A stretch of DNA of 64,000 nt from Lophius americanus (GCA_037951165.1 JBBDHG010000098.1:124001-188000), one strand, 5' to 3'. Counted from the first letter of the stretch, positions 1 through 11,312 are shown. The notes: generated by a model not told the origin, from the letters alone. Numbers and translations: made by a program.

Positions 1-285
1 AGTCCGAAACATAGTGTCTTTCATAAAAAGCTCCCCCTAGTGAGTGAATATGATATGAACTTGATAGAAATTCTCGAGTTGATACATATGCACCAAATTT
101 GGACTGAATGGGACCAATGTTTGAGAAAATATTGCCCCAAAGCTTCTGAAGGTAAATCTCCCCCTAGTGTTGAGAATATACAACAGACCTTTCTCCCAAA
201 TCAATCCACTTCTTCCTTACACCAAAGTCCATAGTGAAATAAAATTTGAAAAATATCCATGAAAGACTTTTTGGATTTATCGCAT
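1..285 (+). repeat. CCCTAG modular repeat, copy 1 (truncated by window edge)
   Basis: Carries both diagnostic modules of the dispersed family. Module P appears as GCTCCCCCTAGTGAGTGAAT near 30 and GCACCAAATTTGGACTGAAT near 90. Module Q appears as CTCCCCCTAGTGTTGAGAAT near 159, followed by a CAATCCACTTCTTCC stretch and a CCATGAAAGACTTTTTGG stretch. The left terminus lies outside the window and the right-end hairpin is absent. A decayed Tc1 transposon follows directly. Confidence 0.75.
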
Positions 286-308
286 TATCCCAGTGAACCT
301 CCAGAACT

Positions 309-861
309 TCAGGTCTTGGGTGTTTGCATTGATTAGTTTCTGCAAAACTGGGCTGAGGAACGACAACTGGTGAACCAGCGACTGGGTCATGAAAGCCCAA
401 AACTCAATGATGTGCACAGAGAGTGAAGGTAGCCTGTGTTTTCCAATCCCACAGAACGGCTGATTTAGGACAATTTGCTGGAAAAATAATGTTGGTTCTG
501 ATAGAAATGTGTCAGAACCAACGTTGCATCATACCCTGCAGCATCTGGTGTCCATGCTGACCTATAGTCCCACTTTTGAAAGTGCCTTCAATGGGTACGT
601 CAGCATTAGACCTGGACCACACAAGAGGATTCAATCCAATCCCTCAGTGGGATGTAATGGACAAACGAGTCATATCCACGGAAGTTCCACCTCATAACCT
701 ACAGGACACAAGATCTGTTCCCAATATCTTAATGCCTGATACAACAGTACTTCTATGGTCGTTTAGAGTTTATGTCTTGACAGACCAGAACTGTTTTGAT
801 CCCAAAGGTGAATCTATGCCATATTTGGCATGTGGTTAAAATGTTACGGCTGAATGGTGCA
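309..861 (+). mobile_element. Tc1/mariner transposon remnant, internally deleted
   Basis: Encodes fragments of a DD34E-type Tc1-like transposase, the enzyme that cuts and pastes these elements at TA sites. Visible pieces are QLVNQRLGHESPKL near 367, a central piece ending in ALDLDH near 610, then WDVMDKRV near 650 and VPPHNLQD near 690. The central-to-late jump shows that most of the catalytic domain is missing. The right end, TGTTACGGCTGAATGGTGC, fits the terminal inverted repeat of a common fish Tc1 family. No left terminus is recognisable next to the upstream repeat. Stops and frameshifts make it non-functional. A 10-bp perfect hairpin near 491-520 is simply part of the decayed transposase sequence. 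Confidence 0.75.
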
Positions 862-1741
862 TATTTTTCTACCTCCAGGATTTTTATTAGACACGTCAGA
901 CAGTGACACATCACAGCACCATTTAAATTGCTGTAATGCCACAATCAAACAGGAGCTTTTGGAATTTTCTCTCTGATGCATGAACAGACTTAACGGACAG
1001 GAGGGACTCGTTACGCATTGGTTTGTCTCACGTTAACCGGGATTTTACCTCTTTTTATTCACCTGCAGATCCCCCCACACACTTCTTCTGAACCCATTTG
1101 GATGTAACGAAACACATCCCAAAGAAAAACTTTCCAAAAAAAGTCAAATTAGAGACTCGAGCTGCTTGGTACATCTAACTACCAAAAATCACGACAATTT
1201 TTCTTTTGCTCTACATCTGCTTGTGTTTGAAGAAATGGCTGATTGGCCTGTTTGAGATGCTAATTTTAATTTTGAAGCCCCCCTGCGTTTCGGAGTTTGA
1301 TTTACCCTGAAGGGATCAGGCATCTTTCAGATTTAATCAAAGTGCTACATAAATGCGTTCCTTATAGAGTATTTATATGTTTCCTGTTCATTTGTTCCGT
1401 CCCTGATTTTACCTCAGCCAAAGATGTTATGTTTTAACAAAGTCTATTAATTTAGTATCAAATTTTCATGGAATCATCATTACATATTTACATTTTGGAG
1501 TATATCCAGATAACAGGTTTGAGCCATGACTTTTCGCCCCAATTGCGATGAGAGCGACACTGAGTCCAGAAATACCTAGTGAATATACCTCCGCTGACGA
1601 AATACCTCATTTCGCCATCGAATCTTCGTGGTAGACCTCTAGGGATTCTTTGCCTGCCTTGCCCCGCTAGACTGCCCTGCCAGACTCTCATTGAATCACC
1701 CAAACCCTTTTCTAAGGTCCAGTCTTTCATATTTTTCTTGT
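862..1741. other. Unassigned AT-rich sequence
   Basis: No supported gene, RNA or recognisable transposon. Open frames are short and lack splice or family support. Confidence 0.5.
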
Positions 1742-2412
1742 GGCTGTATCCTTCAAGTGTCGCCACAACGGGTCATCTGTTTCCATCTTACTTAGTCCTC
1801 TGCATCTACCTCTCTCACACCAACCAACTGCATGTCCTCTCTCACCACATCAAGAAACCTCCGCTTTGGCCCTTCTTCTTTTTTTCTCAAGCATCCTCCT
1901 ACCGATATGCTGACTATCCCTGTACTTCAAATGTCCAAACAATCTCAATCTGGCCAATGTTACTTATGAAACAGCTTGTACCCTCCTTTGATGCTTTTAG
2001 CCTTGCTGCCTTTCCACTTGGTCTCTTGGAAACACAATATATCTACATTCTTTATCTCCACCATATCAGCTAGCGGTCTACCTTTTAATGTCATTGCACC
2101 AACATTTAAAGTTCCTCCTTTCACCCCCACACTCCTGGGAACATCCCCCCCCCCCTCAGTCTTCTTCTTCTTACACCAACAGTAACATCATTTCTTCTGG
2201 CATCCTGCTGGTTAACAATGCCAGCTGCGTTGGCCGTTAACTTTTGCCCAGACTGATCCGGTTTAGAACTCAGTTTCTTTTTCCGCGTGTTGATTTGGCA
2301 TAAGTTCTACGACCGATTCCCTTCCTGACACATCCCTTACCATTTATCCAGGCTTGGGATCGCTACCGGAAGTGCAACAGTTTGTGGCCCTTTTGTGGCT
2401 GGAGTGCTCTGG
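1742..2412 (-). mobile_element. RTE-clade LINE with large internal deletion
   Basis: Read on the minus strand, about 2103-1979 encodes NVGAMTLKGRPLADM...VDILCFQETKWKGSK, the start of an RTE apurinic-endonuclease domain including the conserved QET-K motif. It is preceded by the family's 5' leader (GATCCCAAGCCTGGATAAAT, near 2345-2364). At about 1965 the endonuclease piece runs straight into the RTE C-terminal tail, visible as RLFGHLKYRDSQHIGRRML, then VREDM-type and RWKQM-type remnants and the 3' end GTGGCGACACTTGAAGG. A full RTE ORF is about 1000 residues, so most of the endonuclease and the whole reverse transcriptase are gone. Frameshifts occur in the tail. It cannot move by itself; if ever mobile in this form it relied on RTE proteins in trans. 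Confidence 0.85.
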
Positions 2413-2536
2413 GGTCAGGTCCATTGTATAAAAACACACAAGTTAGTGGCAGGCAGATAAGTAATTTAGCACATGGAAACAAACTAGAAAATAATAGTAA
2501 TTATAAATAGAAATGCAGGCAAAGGGTCTGTGTTCA

Positions 2537-2748
2537 TGGAGAGTCTTTCTAGTCTGTTAGACCACAACAGAAGCCAGCATTCACCCGTTCACCCAGTGTT
2601 GGCAGATGATGCATAAGAGATGACCCCTGTTCAGCTGATCATCCATACACCGATGGAACAGTCATCAAGATCAAATTAGGGTTCAGTATCTTGCTCGGGG
2701 ACACTACGCCATGCGGACTGCTTCCTGAGCCTCAGGGGCCACATAGAG
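2537..2748 (-). mobile_element. tRNA-type SINE remnant (family 2)
   Basis: On the minus strand it shows the SINE core GAGCAAGATACTGAACCCT followed by GTGAACGGGTGAATG and the GGTCTAACAGACTAGAAAG tail, which matches an abundant teleost SINE. The tRNA-like head has decayed, leaving only GGCTCAGGAAG-like sequence, so the pol III promoter is not intact. Confidence 0.7.
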
Positions 2749-2752
2749 ACAC

Positions 2753-3613
2753 AACGATGAATATCTGGAGCCTAGATAAAGCCCCTGACAGTTTAAAGCA
2801 ATCACCATGCAAATGTACCTGCTCTGAAAGTATTTGATATATTATGGGTAATAATTGCGAGTCTGTAAGTGCTGATACTCTCTCTTCTGAAAGCAGAGGG
2901 AGATATTTCTCACGGTTAATCTGTTTTCAATGATGCATACCCATGGCCTTATCGGAGCTCCTCACCTCCAAAACAACGTATATCAGTTCCTTTTGTCTGG
3001 GTCTCTCCCTCTCTCTTTCTCACGTCGTTTTGTGTGCCTTTTATCTTCAATGCCAGCTTTTGCATCCATCAATTCTCTGTCCCTACCACATGCAGACGCC
3101 CCTGGTGTCTTTGGTTGGACTGAGAAGAAATGCATCTATATGTTCATCTCCAAAAGCGGTATGTACTTCCCTTTGTAAATACTGATAAAGGGCTTCCCGC
3201 CATTCCTCTTATCAACTGCTCACCTATCACGTTACTGTAGCTTCAGCTACAACCATCAGATGGAGTGAATGACAAAAGCGACGGGCTTTACCTGCAATGT
3301 ACTCTCTGAAATCCCTCAGCACAGTTTATCCGAAAGAGAATTTTTTTAGATTTATGATGCATCCTTGCTAATGTTATGGCTGGGCAGGTGTGAAAAATGA
3401 TCTATGATCTTCGGTCTGCAATAAAAAAACGAGCTTGGTTGAATTCATCTCAAAGTCGATGACTGGAGTGACTAGAGGAACCTTCACATTCCAGCCTTAT
3501 ATGTGTTCTTTTATTTGGTTAAAAATATGATATTATCTCAGATATTCAACCAAACATCATCTGTAATAATCCTCTAGTCAATTAAAAAAAAAGAAAGAAA
3601 ACGTAAATGTAAA
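2753..3613. other. Unassigned sequence
   Basis: Nothing supportable. TAATGTTATGGCTG near 3370 resembles a Tc1 terminal repeat but stands alone. A short CT-rich run lies near 3000-3020. Confidence 0.5.
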
Positions 3614-3862
3614 TATAAAAGCATGTGAGAACTTACTAAACACAATTGTATAATTGTTTTTTAAAAACATGTTTTACCAACTGAAAGCTTATCTAATTAA
3701 AATTGACCATTTTCCATGAAATAATTTTAGGAGTCTGTTTTTATTAATTTTTAAAAACCAATTGGAATCGATTTGCCATTTTGAGGTAAATTTAGAGTGT
3801 CCATTCTATTATGAATAAATGTCCCAAAGAAATATGATATGCAAAAAATAATAATTTATGTC
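3614..3862 (+). repeat. Inverted repeat arm A
   Basis: About 250 bp that recurs in reverse complement at 5143-5418. Shared blocks include CACAATTGTA, AAAAACATGTTTTACCAA, CATGAAATAATT, GGTAAATTTA and GAATAAATG(T/C)CCCAAAGAAAT. Identity looks roughly 75-80% with one insertion in arm B. It could be a pair of terminal arms of one element or two independent opposite insertions. Confidence 0.75.
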
Positions 3863-4435
3863 TTGGTTAGGACATTAAATGGTTAATTAAATGTTAAATA
3901 GAGATGCACTATGATTATGATATAATGCTTCATTTTACATAAACAGCTTCTGTACAATGAAAACGATTCACCTGATTGACTGATAAAAGCTGCTTGTTTC
4001 CACCTTTGAATCCTAACTTTGTGATGCGGGGAAGAAGTGGCGAGAGAGTTTATCTCAAATTTTTTCAGACCAATATAAATTCATAACAAACCAAGTCGGA
4101 GATACGCCATTGTCACCAGTAAGCAATAAAAGCGTGTGTTCCCAGTAAGAGTTTGCGAAGGACTGTGAACCAACTGTTCTGACAGACGACGTCCTGACTT
4201 CCATTCTTCATGGTCCCAGGAGGTTGATTGCTATTTCATAATTCAATATATTGACCAACTTTATAGTTTTGGAAAAGAAATATGAAAAAGAAGTGCTGGA
4301 TTTCTATCAAGAGTCTGTGGATAAAGAACATTTTGAATGACATATTAAAAATATATATAGCACATTCGCACTCTTCAGAGGGTTGGAGCCAGTTGTTGAA
4401 CTACAACCCCAGGCCACAATCTCAAACTTCTCTTA
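3863..4435. other. Unassigned sequence between inverted arms
   Basis: AT-rich. No coding or recognisable element sequence seen. Confidence 0.5.
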
Positions 4436-4590
4436 AGAGAGAGAAGGATAGAAGGATAGAAGGAGAGAAGGATAGAAGGTGAGAAGGAGAAAAGGAGAGA
4501 AGGATAGAAGGAGAGAAGGATAGAAGGAGAGGAGGATAGAAGGAGAGAAGGATAGAAGGATAGAAGGATAGAAGGATAGAAGGAGAAGAA
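4436..4590. repeat. GAAGGATA/GAGAAGGA purine minisatellite
   Basis: About 155 bp of tandem AGAAGGATAG and AGAAGGAGAG units. The + strand is almost pure purine. It lies between the two inverted arms. Confidence 0.95.
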
Positions 4591-5142
4591 CACGCTGGCG
4601 TTGCTGAAGGAATAAAACTATGATAATACGATCTTAAAGGAAATTACAGTCACATTTGCCCCAGTACTTCATATTGTGTTTTTCTACAAGTGCATTGAAA
4701 ATAGAAATGATTGCTTTGATTTTCCTTGGGTAGAGGTCGGAGGTCGTCTACGTAACCAAACAGTCGTCATGAAATCAGTGTTCGTACTACATTAAATGAC
4801 AATGCAGGGTAGAGGTCTGTAATATGTTTTGTTGACCTTTATCCAGGCAATTATCCTTTAAGTAGATTGCATGACGGTGTAGCTAACCTGCAGCTTTCAA
4901 AAAAAGGGAAAAGGTTATATTCGCTATATTCATATTTTGTCACGTTTGTTTGTTGATTATTTTATACATCTTAACATTTGTAAATACCTCTTTAGGTTGA
5001 ATAAAAACCCTATTTTTTATTCCACTTTTACCCGTTCTGTCAGTTTTTCCTTACGCTGGTCCGGCAAAGACCAATTTCATGAAAACAAATCAAGTAGCTT
5101 TTGTGAAATTAACCTTTTAATGACCTCACCATGAAATATAAA
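4591..5142. other. Unassigned sequence
   Basis: No supported gene or element. Confidence 0.5.
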
Positions 5143-5418
5143 AGCAATGAAAATTATTTTCTGCATATTATATTTCTTTGGGGCATTTATTCATATAATA
5201 TCTTAAACACCATAAATTTACCATAAAATGGTTAATTGTTTCCAAGCATGTTTTAAATAGTAAAAAACAAACAAACAGCATTATAGAATTATTTCATGAT
5301 GAGATTTATGTATTTCAAGTAAAAATAGTCAATTATAATTAGATTAACTTTTGGTAAAACATGTTTTTAGAAAACTATTTTACAATTGTGTTTCATAAGC
5401 CCTCATATGCTTTTATAC
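5143..5418 (-). repeat. Inverted repeat arm B
   Basis: Reverse complement of arm A (3614-3862), carrying an extra segment of about 20 bp. It sits directly upstream of the reverse-transcriptase scrap at 5455, an arrangement repeated at 15063-15310. Confidence 0.75.
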
Positions 5419-5454
5419 ACAAAAATTTTATTTTATTGAATACTACATTCTCAA

Positions 5455-5662
5455 TAGTCCCGGTTAATGTCGCCACCTTGGTGGCCCATTTGGCCCGTGG
5501 GGTCCCACAGGGTTCCATCCTTGGCCTCTTACACTTTAGCATTTACATGGTGCCCCTGCATAATATAAAATGGTTGGTTCAATCAAGTGACACACATTTG
5601 TAAATAAGAAATTTAAATGTGATCAGCCAAGCAATTGAGCAGGACATTAAAGGGTTTTAAGA
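5455..5662 (+). mobile_element. LINE reverse-transcriptase fragment (GVPQGSILG block)
   Basis: Encodes ARGVPQGSILGLLHFSIYMVPL, the conserved RT block just before the catalytic YADD in jockey/L2-type LINEs. The stretch that should hold YADD is degenerate and no YADD is visible. A few codons later EQDIKGF matches the downstream DIKxWM block, so the spacing is shorter than normal. It is a dead fragment. The same truncated architecture recurs on the minus strand at 15063-15245. Confidence 0.75.
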
Positions 5663-6004
5663 TGTGTAGTGGAGGTAGTTCTATTCTCATTGTGTTATTC
5701 TGTGGGTTAAGTTCATCTTTTTCATGCTTCATTTTGAATGTCTTAATCTTACGTGCCATGTTTTATATCACCTATTATATTTTAGATTTCCTGTTGATGT
5801 ATTTTCCCGACTCCATTTTTGTGTACACCATCAGACTAAAGACAACTACGTTACATATTTTGTCAGAACTCGGAGTTTTTCAGACTGATTTTGGATCATT
5901 TTCATGTACGGTCCAAGATCGGATACCCATTGGATTCAACGCCATACGACATGAAAGCCTTAGGTCAGATTGGAATAATTGTTTTTATGATTTGTAGCAG
6001 TTGG
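5663..6004. other. Unassigned sequence
   Basis: No supported feature. A 120-codon open frame crosses it without recognisable motifs. Confidence 0.45.
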
Positions 6005-6235
6005 AAGTAAGGTCCCAGATGCAGACATAGCAGAGACAGCAAAGACACCATTCAGGATTTTGATCATATATTTTCCAAACTTACAAGCGAGAGGGTCAAA
6101 ACCCGATATCACTCAAACACCAGTAAACACTATCTACAAGATGAAAGTTGAGACTCCACTTCAGGCAAAAACAGATCAGGTACACAGTCAATTTAAAAGT
6201 CCGAGGCAAGCGATCCAAAACAGTGCCTGGTGTCA
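6005..6235. repeat. Possible DNA-transposon-like fish repeat remnant
   Basis: The AGGTCCCAGATGCAGACA start, the internal GAGAGGGTCAAAACC and the later AGTCCGAGGCAAGCGATCC resemble a repeat type I associate with teleosts. No terminal repeats or target duplications were found, so class and limits are uncertain. Confidence 0.3.
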
Positions 6236-8401
6236 GCCTCTCATTGTGTTTTGGGAATTGGTGCCATGTTTCCCTGACCTTTTTCACTTTTAATTACAGA
6301 GATACTCCAGCTTTCTCTTCAATGTCTGCTTTTGGGTCCAATTCCTTGTGCCCCTATTTCTGTGTTTACACAAGCCTGTCGTAGCCTTCAATAGTTTATT
6401 GTCAGTGTTGTCTGATTTTTTCTGTAATCTATTTAAACATAGTCTTAATTCACCTCACCATCCATAATTGTAAAAGTTGTACTGGGGTGACATTTAATTG
6501 GCCTTGAATGTACTTTTAATTACTCCGGTTCATGCTACACTAGTTATCATATTATCTATTAATAAATAATGAGCTCATTTTGTTGTTCTTCCCAGCGAAG
6601 GCTCTGCTCACCGCTAACTCTATCAAGCTCCCTCCCCCACTCCTGACATTCATAATGCCCTATTCTGCGGTACTGACGATTGCCATACTACTACTACTAC
6701 TACTATGTGCAGTTGCATGCATATTTAAATGCACATATTGCTCATACTTATTAATTTTGAGTGGTATGTGCTTTGAGCATAATGTTTTATAGTGCATGAA
6801 CTAAATTCATTTGTTTAATATGGAATGTTTTTCATAGAATCATTTTCAAGAGTTAAAAAGACATACGTTTTATAGTTAAAAGGGTTCACTAGAAGCGTTC
6901 CATTTTTACAAATGTATAACCTCCACCAAGGAGGTTTTGTTTTCTCAACAGTGAGTTTGTCTGTTTTTTGTGAGAAGGTTTTACAGAAAAAATACAAAAC
7001 GGATTCTAATAAAATTGTACCCAGAGGTAGGTTTTGGCATATCCTAGAGGTGATTCAATGTTGGCGATGTAATGTGTTTCACAGCATTTAAAATCAAATG
7101 AAATAATACGTTTTTGTAGTGGGGGTGTCACGATGTGGCTTGAAAGGCGCAGGAAACGAGCCACCACAGATTATTTAAGAGATACTCAGAGAGATGGTTG
7201 GGATCGTGAATCAATTTCACCCACTTTGGAGAAAATGAAAGTGACAACAGATGGACGAGAGAGGCAGCGGAAAAACAACCTCCAAAAAGAGAATGGTTAA
7301 AGAGATATTTCTCTAGTTTAACATTTTTTTAGTGTCCTTGTCACCACTGCTAACATGATGCGGTATCTGCAGCCCATTGAAGAGGAATGTTCCACAATGA
7401 TGGCACATCCAAAGCTGCTGTAGCAAGAGTGTTTGCTGTGGATCTGTTCATTTTGTGCAAGGAGGAAGACGTGGAGCACTGACGGATCCCTACAAAATGA
7501 CCTCTAGCGGCTACTGGTGTACATTTTTCTGACCAAACTGTCAGAAACAGCATGAGGTTGGCATGAGGGGCCGACGTCCACTAGTGGAACCTATTTCTCA
7601 ATGCCCAGCATTGTAGTTCGATTAGGTTCAGTCATTTCCTCAGGGTAGTTGGGTATTCATCATGATTAAGCTTTCCTGGTTGAATCGTCACAACCTACAA
7701 ATCTGCACATTGTCCTGAAGTCTCATTAAAAACCTTTTCTTCAGCTTAAGTAGTGTCAGACAATTGTCTCTCACTTGGCAACAGTCCTACCTCACCTGCT
7801 GGAGGTGTGTGTGTAAGATGTGATGTTTTCCAACTCATTTTTAATCAGCCTTCGTCACAAGATTAGGGTTATGCTAAATGCTAAATTGTGAGGTTGCAGC
7901 TGTATTTTATTGCATTTCACAGAGGCGTTCTTGTTCTCCCACTCTGCGGTATGTTTAACGCATGTTCAGTGCCATGTTTACGTTGTGTTTGTTCATTCTG
8001 AAAGAAAATCTGCTGTCTGAAACATTATTACACAATACCCGATTGCCTCCCTCTCCTCTCCTCTACACCAACGTGTCCCAGTGAAGCTCTTGGATTACTT
8101 TCTAAGTGTTGGAGAGGAACGCGATGAGACACAACAGTGTTTGGCAGGTTGTTCCAGAGTGAAGGAGTGGCAGCCCTGACGCTTCCACTTCATTAGCAGA
8201 CAGGTTATCTAGCTACAGATGATACCTGCTGCCGATGACTAAACGTATTTTTCCACAAAAATCACAAACTGCTAATGTTAGCAGCTACTGTTGCATTTCG
8301 TGCTGATTGAATGATCAAGGCTATTTATTTGTTTTTCTTTAAAACTTGGTGTCAAAACAAACAAAGTTTTTCCCCCATTGACATGATGTCTTCTAAGTTC
8401 T
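6236..8401. other. Unassigned sequence
   Basis: Mostly AT-rich. A GTCACGATGTGGCTTG segment at about 7127-7260 might be repeat-derived. No gene could be supported on either strand. Confidence 0.5.
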
Positions 8402-8438
8402 AACGTCAGTGTGAATTGAATTCATTCACACTGATGTT
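8402..8438. repeat. Near-perfect 15-bp hairpin
   Basis: AACGTCAGTGTGAAT pairs with ATTCACACTGATGTT (14 of 15) around a 7-base TGAATTC loop. No family was recognised. Confidence 0.8.
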
Positions 8439-8734
8439 TTGTAATGTCTAGTTTCAGGAGATGCTGCAGCTCCCCCGCTTAATGAATTTGTATTTCCACA
8501 GTTGACCACCTACCTGGAACCAGTTGGAGATGGCAGAAATCACCACGTCCAGATTCTCTTCATCCCATCGATTACTTTAGTACTATTTTGGTTTTACTCG
8601 CTGTTAGGACCTCTAGCTTGTTCTTTGCGTTGTATCAAAGTCACATCCGAGTGTCCTCATTATTTCTTCTTTGTGGTAATTTGTCCCCTTACCTCGCTGC
8701 TTTCGATTCCCTCATGGGAGATGCTTCCTGGTTC

Positions 8735-8757
8735 ATCCCTCGGGATGAATAAAGTAC

Positions 8758-8832
<75 letters not shown>
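8735..8832 (+). repeat. LINE-type 3' tail with (CTAT)n array
   Basis: CCTCGGGATGAATAAAGTA is the characteristic 3' end of a common fish LINE/SINE group. It is followed at 8758-8832 by about 19 perfect CTAT units. The array probably grew from the element's own tail. No coding part of the parent element is recognised upstream. Confidence 0.8.
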
Positions 8833-9200
8833 CCATATGAATCAACTTGAGTAGATCTATATTGCATGTATCATATTCCAACTTTAAGGGTTTATATTAT
8901 ACCCACTAGGGGAAGCTTTTTCTTTTTTTTACCGTTGATAAAAACGGTTGTCTAAGCGTTGCTCCCATTTAGTCCAGATTTGCTGAATATGAATCAACTT
9001 AAAGAGATCTACCTTGTACCTATCATATTTTACTGTAATTGTTTATATTTTACCCATTAGGTGAGCTCTTTTTATGAAAAACACTATTCTTCTGACATAA
9101 CGTCACATTTAAGTTGAGGAGTTAAATCGAGGATAGAATGTACATTGCAGGGGGTTAGGGAACTTTTAGGAAATTACCCTTGTTTTCAGGAACGCCAGCG
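8833..9200 (-). repeat. CCCTAG modular repeat, copy 2
   Basis: Minus-strand copy starting right after the CTAT array. It has two P modules (TACCCACTAGGGGAAGCTTT near 8900 and TTTACCCATTAGGTGAGCT near 9050). It ends in the left terminus read backwards (GCAGGGGGTTAGGGAACTTT near 9149, ACCCTTGTTTTCAGG near 9176). Confidence 0.8.
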
Positions 9201-10627
9201 GACGCCAGGTTTAGGGTTGCTACTCAAATGTGTTTTCAGCAACTCTTGCCCCTTAATTTTAAGGAGAGATTAGTCAATTGTGGGTTAAAGTAACACTTGA
9301 TTTGACTTCCCCAAGCATTCTACTTTTTTCCTTCTCATTTTAAAGGCCAGCTGCTACACAGCCATCCGAGCATCTAGAGCTTTCAGTTATGATGTATAGA
9401 CCACCAAAGATGAATATGCGCTTCTCAATTCTCTCATAGGATAAATGAGAGGAGCACTGGCACAGAAAACTGTACGCTTGCTGGTTGGCTGACATTACGG
9501 CAGACACGCTAACTAATTGTCCTGAATATTTACAGTTAAAACATCCTATTAATCTAATGATGCCAGTAATCTCTGTTTGGTTTTTTTTATTAGAAACCCA
9601 GAGCAATCCATTAATCTGTCAACTGAAAAGAAAAGGCTTCCCCGCTCAGATATGGCATGCATAAATGTTCAAAGATATACTGGCCAAGTTTTCTCAAAGA
9701 CAGGAAGTTATTTTCGCCCAAGTCTATCGGAACATAAAGATATGGGAGAATCTCATTAAATGATTATGTGTGAGTGTTGTGGCAACACTGAATTATTCAT
9801 TCTTTTTGATTGCCCTGTATGGAGGTTTTACAGGGAGGTGGTGCATCAAGGGAGGAGATGCTTGTCTGGTTTGCTGAAGTTCAAATTCCAAACGAAGAAG
9901 ACTATTTATGTGAAGAACAAAGACACAGTAAACCTCCGCTGAGGTGTTTGAATCCGCTCATTTTCATTTCACTTTTATTTTGCATTACATTTTCCAGAGT
10001 TTTGTTCCCCGTACTTTCTCTGGATCCATGTTTCTGTCGTTCCTTCGTAGCCATTTTGAAAACGGGTCTGAAGTCAGTGCCAGTACTCATCAGTTACCTC
10101 GCCTGTTCCCTGTACGTCGACCGTGACTGGTGTCTCCTAGCAACAGCGTTTGATATTATTTCAATCGTATCCCTTTACAGAACAAAAGGAGAATTAGCTT
10201 TGAAATACTTCAATTAGGCTCCTCCTATCTGAATGATTAGTTTTCAATTTTGAGGAGACACATCCTCTGTACACAAACATCTGTTCCTCCCAGCAGGTCC
10301 ATGGGATCCTCCTTACTGTTGTTGATAGCTCTTCTAGCTTTTTTACTGGAGCCTGACTCTTCATAGAAATGGGAACCACATCGACTTAAGTATTCCACAA
10401 CTGTCTATTTTGAAATCTTCAAATTATTTGTGGCAAAGGCCGACACTGTAATTAAAAAAACGTATTACTGATTGAGGGCACTCACGAATGCTGAAATGTG
10501 AAGCACAGCTCATCGTCTCCTCAGTGGGTAGGGAAGGGGGAGCAAAGCGTACCTGCCAGAGGGGTCACGGGCGATCTGGAAATGACTGCAAGTGGAGAGG
10601 AGATAATGGCCATTATCTTTATTTCAG
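9201..10627. other. Unassigned sequence
   Basis: No recognisable element. Several open frames of 60-135 codons overlap on both strands without motifs or convincing splice sites. Confidence 0.45.
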
Positions 10628-10800
10628 CAACCTGCTGGCTTCGGCCACCATGCGGATCGTCTCAAGACAGGCCATCAGCTCAGGAGAGCCGAGACAGCGT
10701 CTCATCCATTAGTTTGTCAGCAGGGAGCTGCAAACCTAAACCTAAGATAAAATGTCGAAGTCAGACAGCGGCTCAGAACAAACACAAGAGGGTCCATCAG
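10628..10800 (+). other. Candidate internal exon
   Basis: A 173-bp block lies between an acceptor-like TATCTTTATTTCAG and a strong donor-like CATCAG|GTAAGAGG. One frame is open throughout, needing one base from an upstream exon and ending in phase 0. It would encode about 57 residues rich in Ser, Gln and basic residues (SSQDRPSAQESRDSVSS then KPKPKIKCRSQTAAQNK). No domain is recognised and no partner exon was found. Splice-like sites occur by chance at this density, so this is only a lead. Confidence 0.25.
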
Positions 10801-10892
10801 GTAAGAGGATCACTTGCAGAGGTGAGTGCAACGAAAAACAACACGTTCGCAAATTCATGCACCCAAAATGCACGGAGCATCAGGACTTCGTG

Positions 10893-11312
10893 TTAATGGT
10901 ATAACTCACGTACTACTTAACGGGTCATTTTAAAATTCTATAGTGACCTAAACCTTTGTGTGAGGAAGAACTGGATTAATTTTGGGAAAGGTCAGATTTA
11001 TATTTCCAACACAAGGGGGAGCTTTTGGAGCTCTCCAAGAGTTTCCGGGCGGTACAATTGCAACCATTGGTCTGATTTAGTCCAATGAATTGACTCCAGG
11101 AGGTCTATCTTTTATCCAGATTCTTCTTACTAGGGGAGCTTTTTATGGAAAAAACTGTTTTTCGGATCCCACTTCTTAGGAGGAGGAGGAGATCTATCTT
11201 GTTTTTATTTCACTTTTATATGATTAGCTCAATCAGGGGGAGTGCTTGTACTCCGCAGGGGATTGGGGACTTTTTGGGGAAGATACTCTTGTTGACAACA
11301 GCATTGTTCTAG
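10893..11312 (-). repeat. CCCTAG modular repeat, copy 3
   Basis: Minus-strand copy with module Q (GTGTGAGGAAGAACTGGATT near 10962, CAAGGGGGAGCTTT near 11012) and module P (TTACTAGGGGAGCTTTTTAT near 11127). The left terminus, read backwards, is CCGCAGGGGATTGGGGACTT near 11254. Confidence 0.85.

Noticed and set aside
491..520. Hairpin GTTGGTTCTGA...TCAGAACCAA, possible RNA gene or terminator
   Set aside because: It lies inside the decayed Tc1 transposase reading stretch and is explained by that sequence.
3365..3395. TAATGTTATGGCTG resembling a Tc1 end
   Set aside because: Only about 14 bases match and the next bases diverge; no partner end nearby.
4375..4593. 72-codon SFYPS-repeat frame on the minus strand
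   Set aside because: Produced by the GAAGGATA minisatellite.
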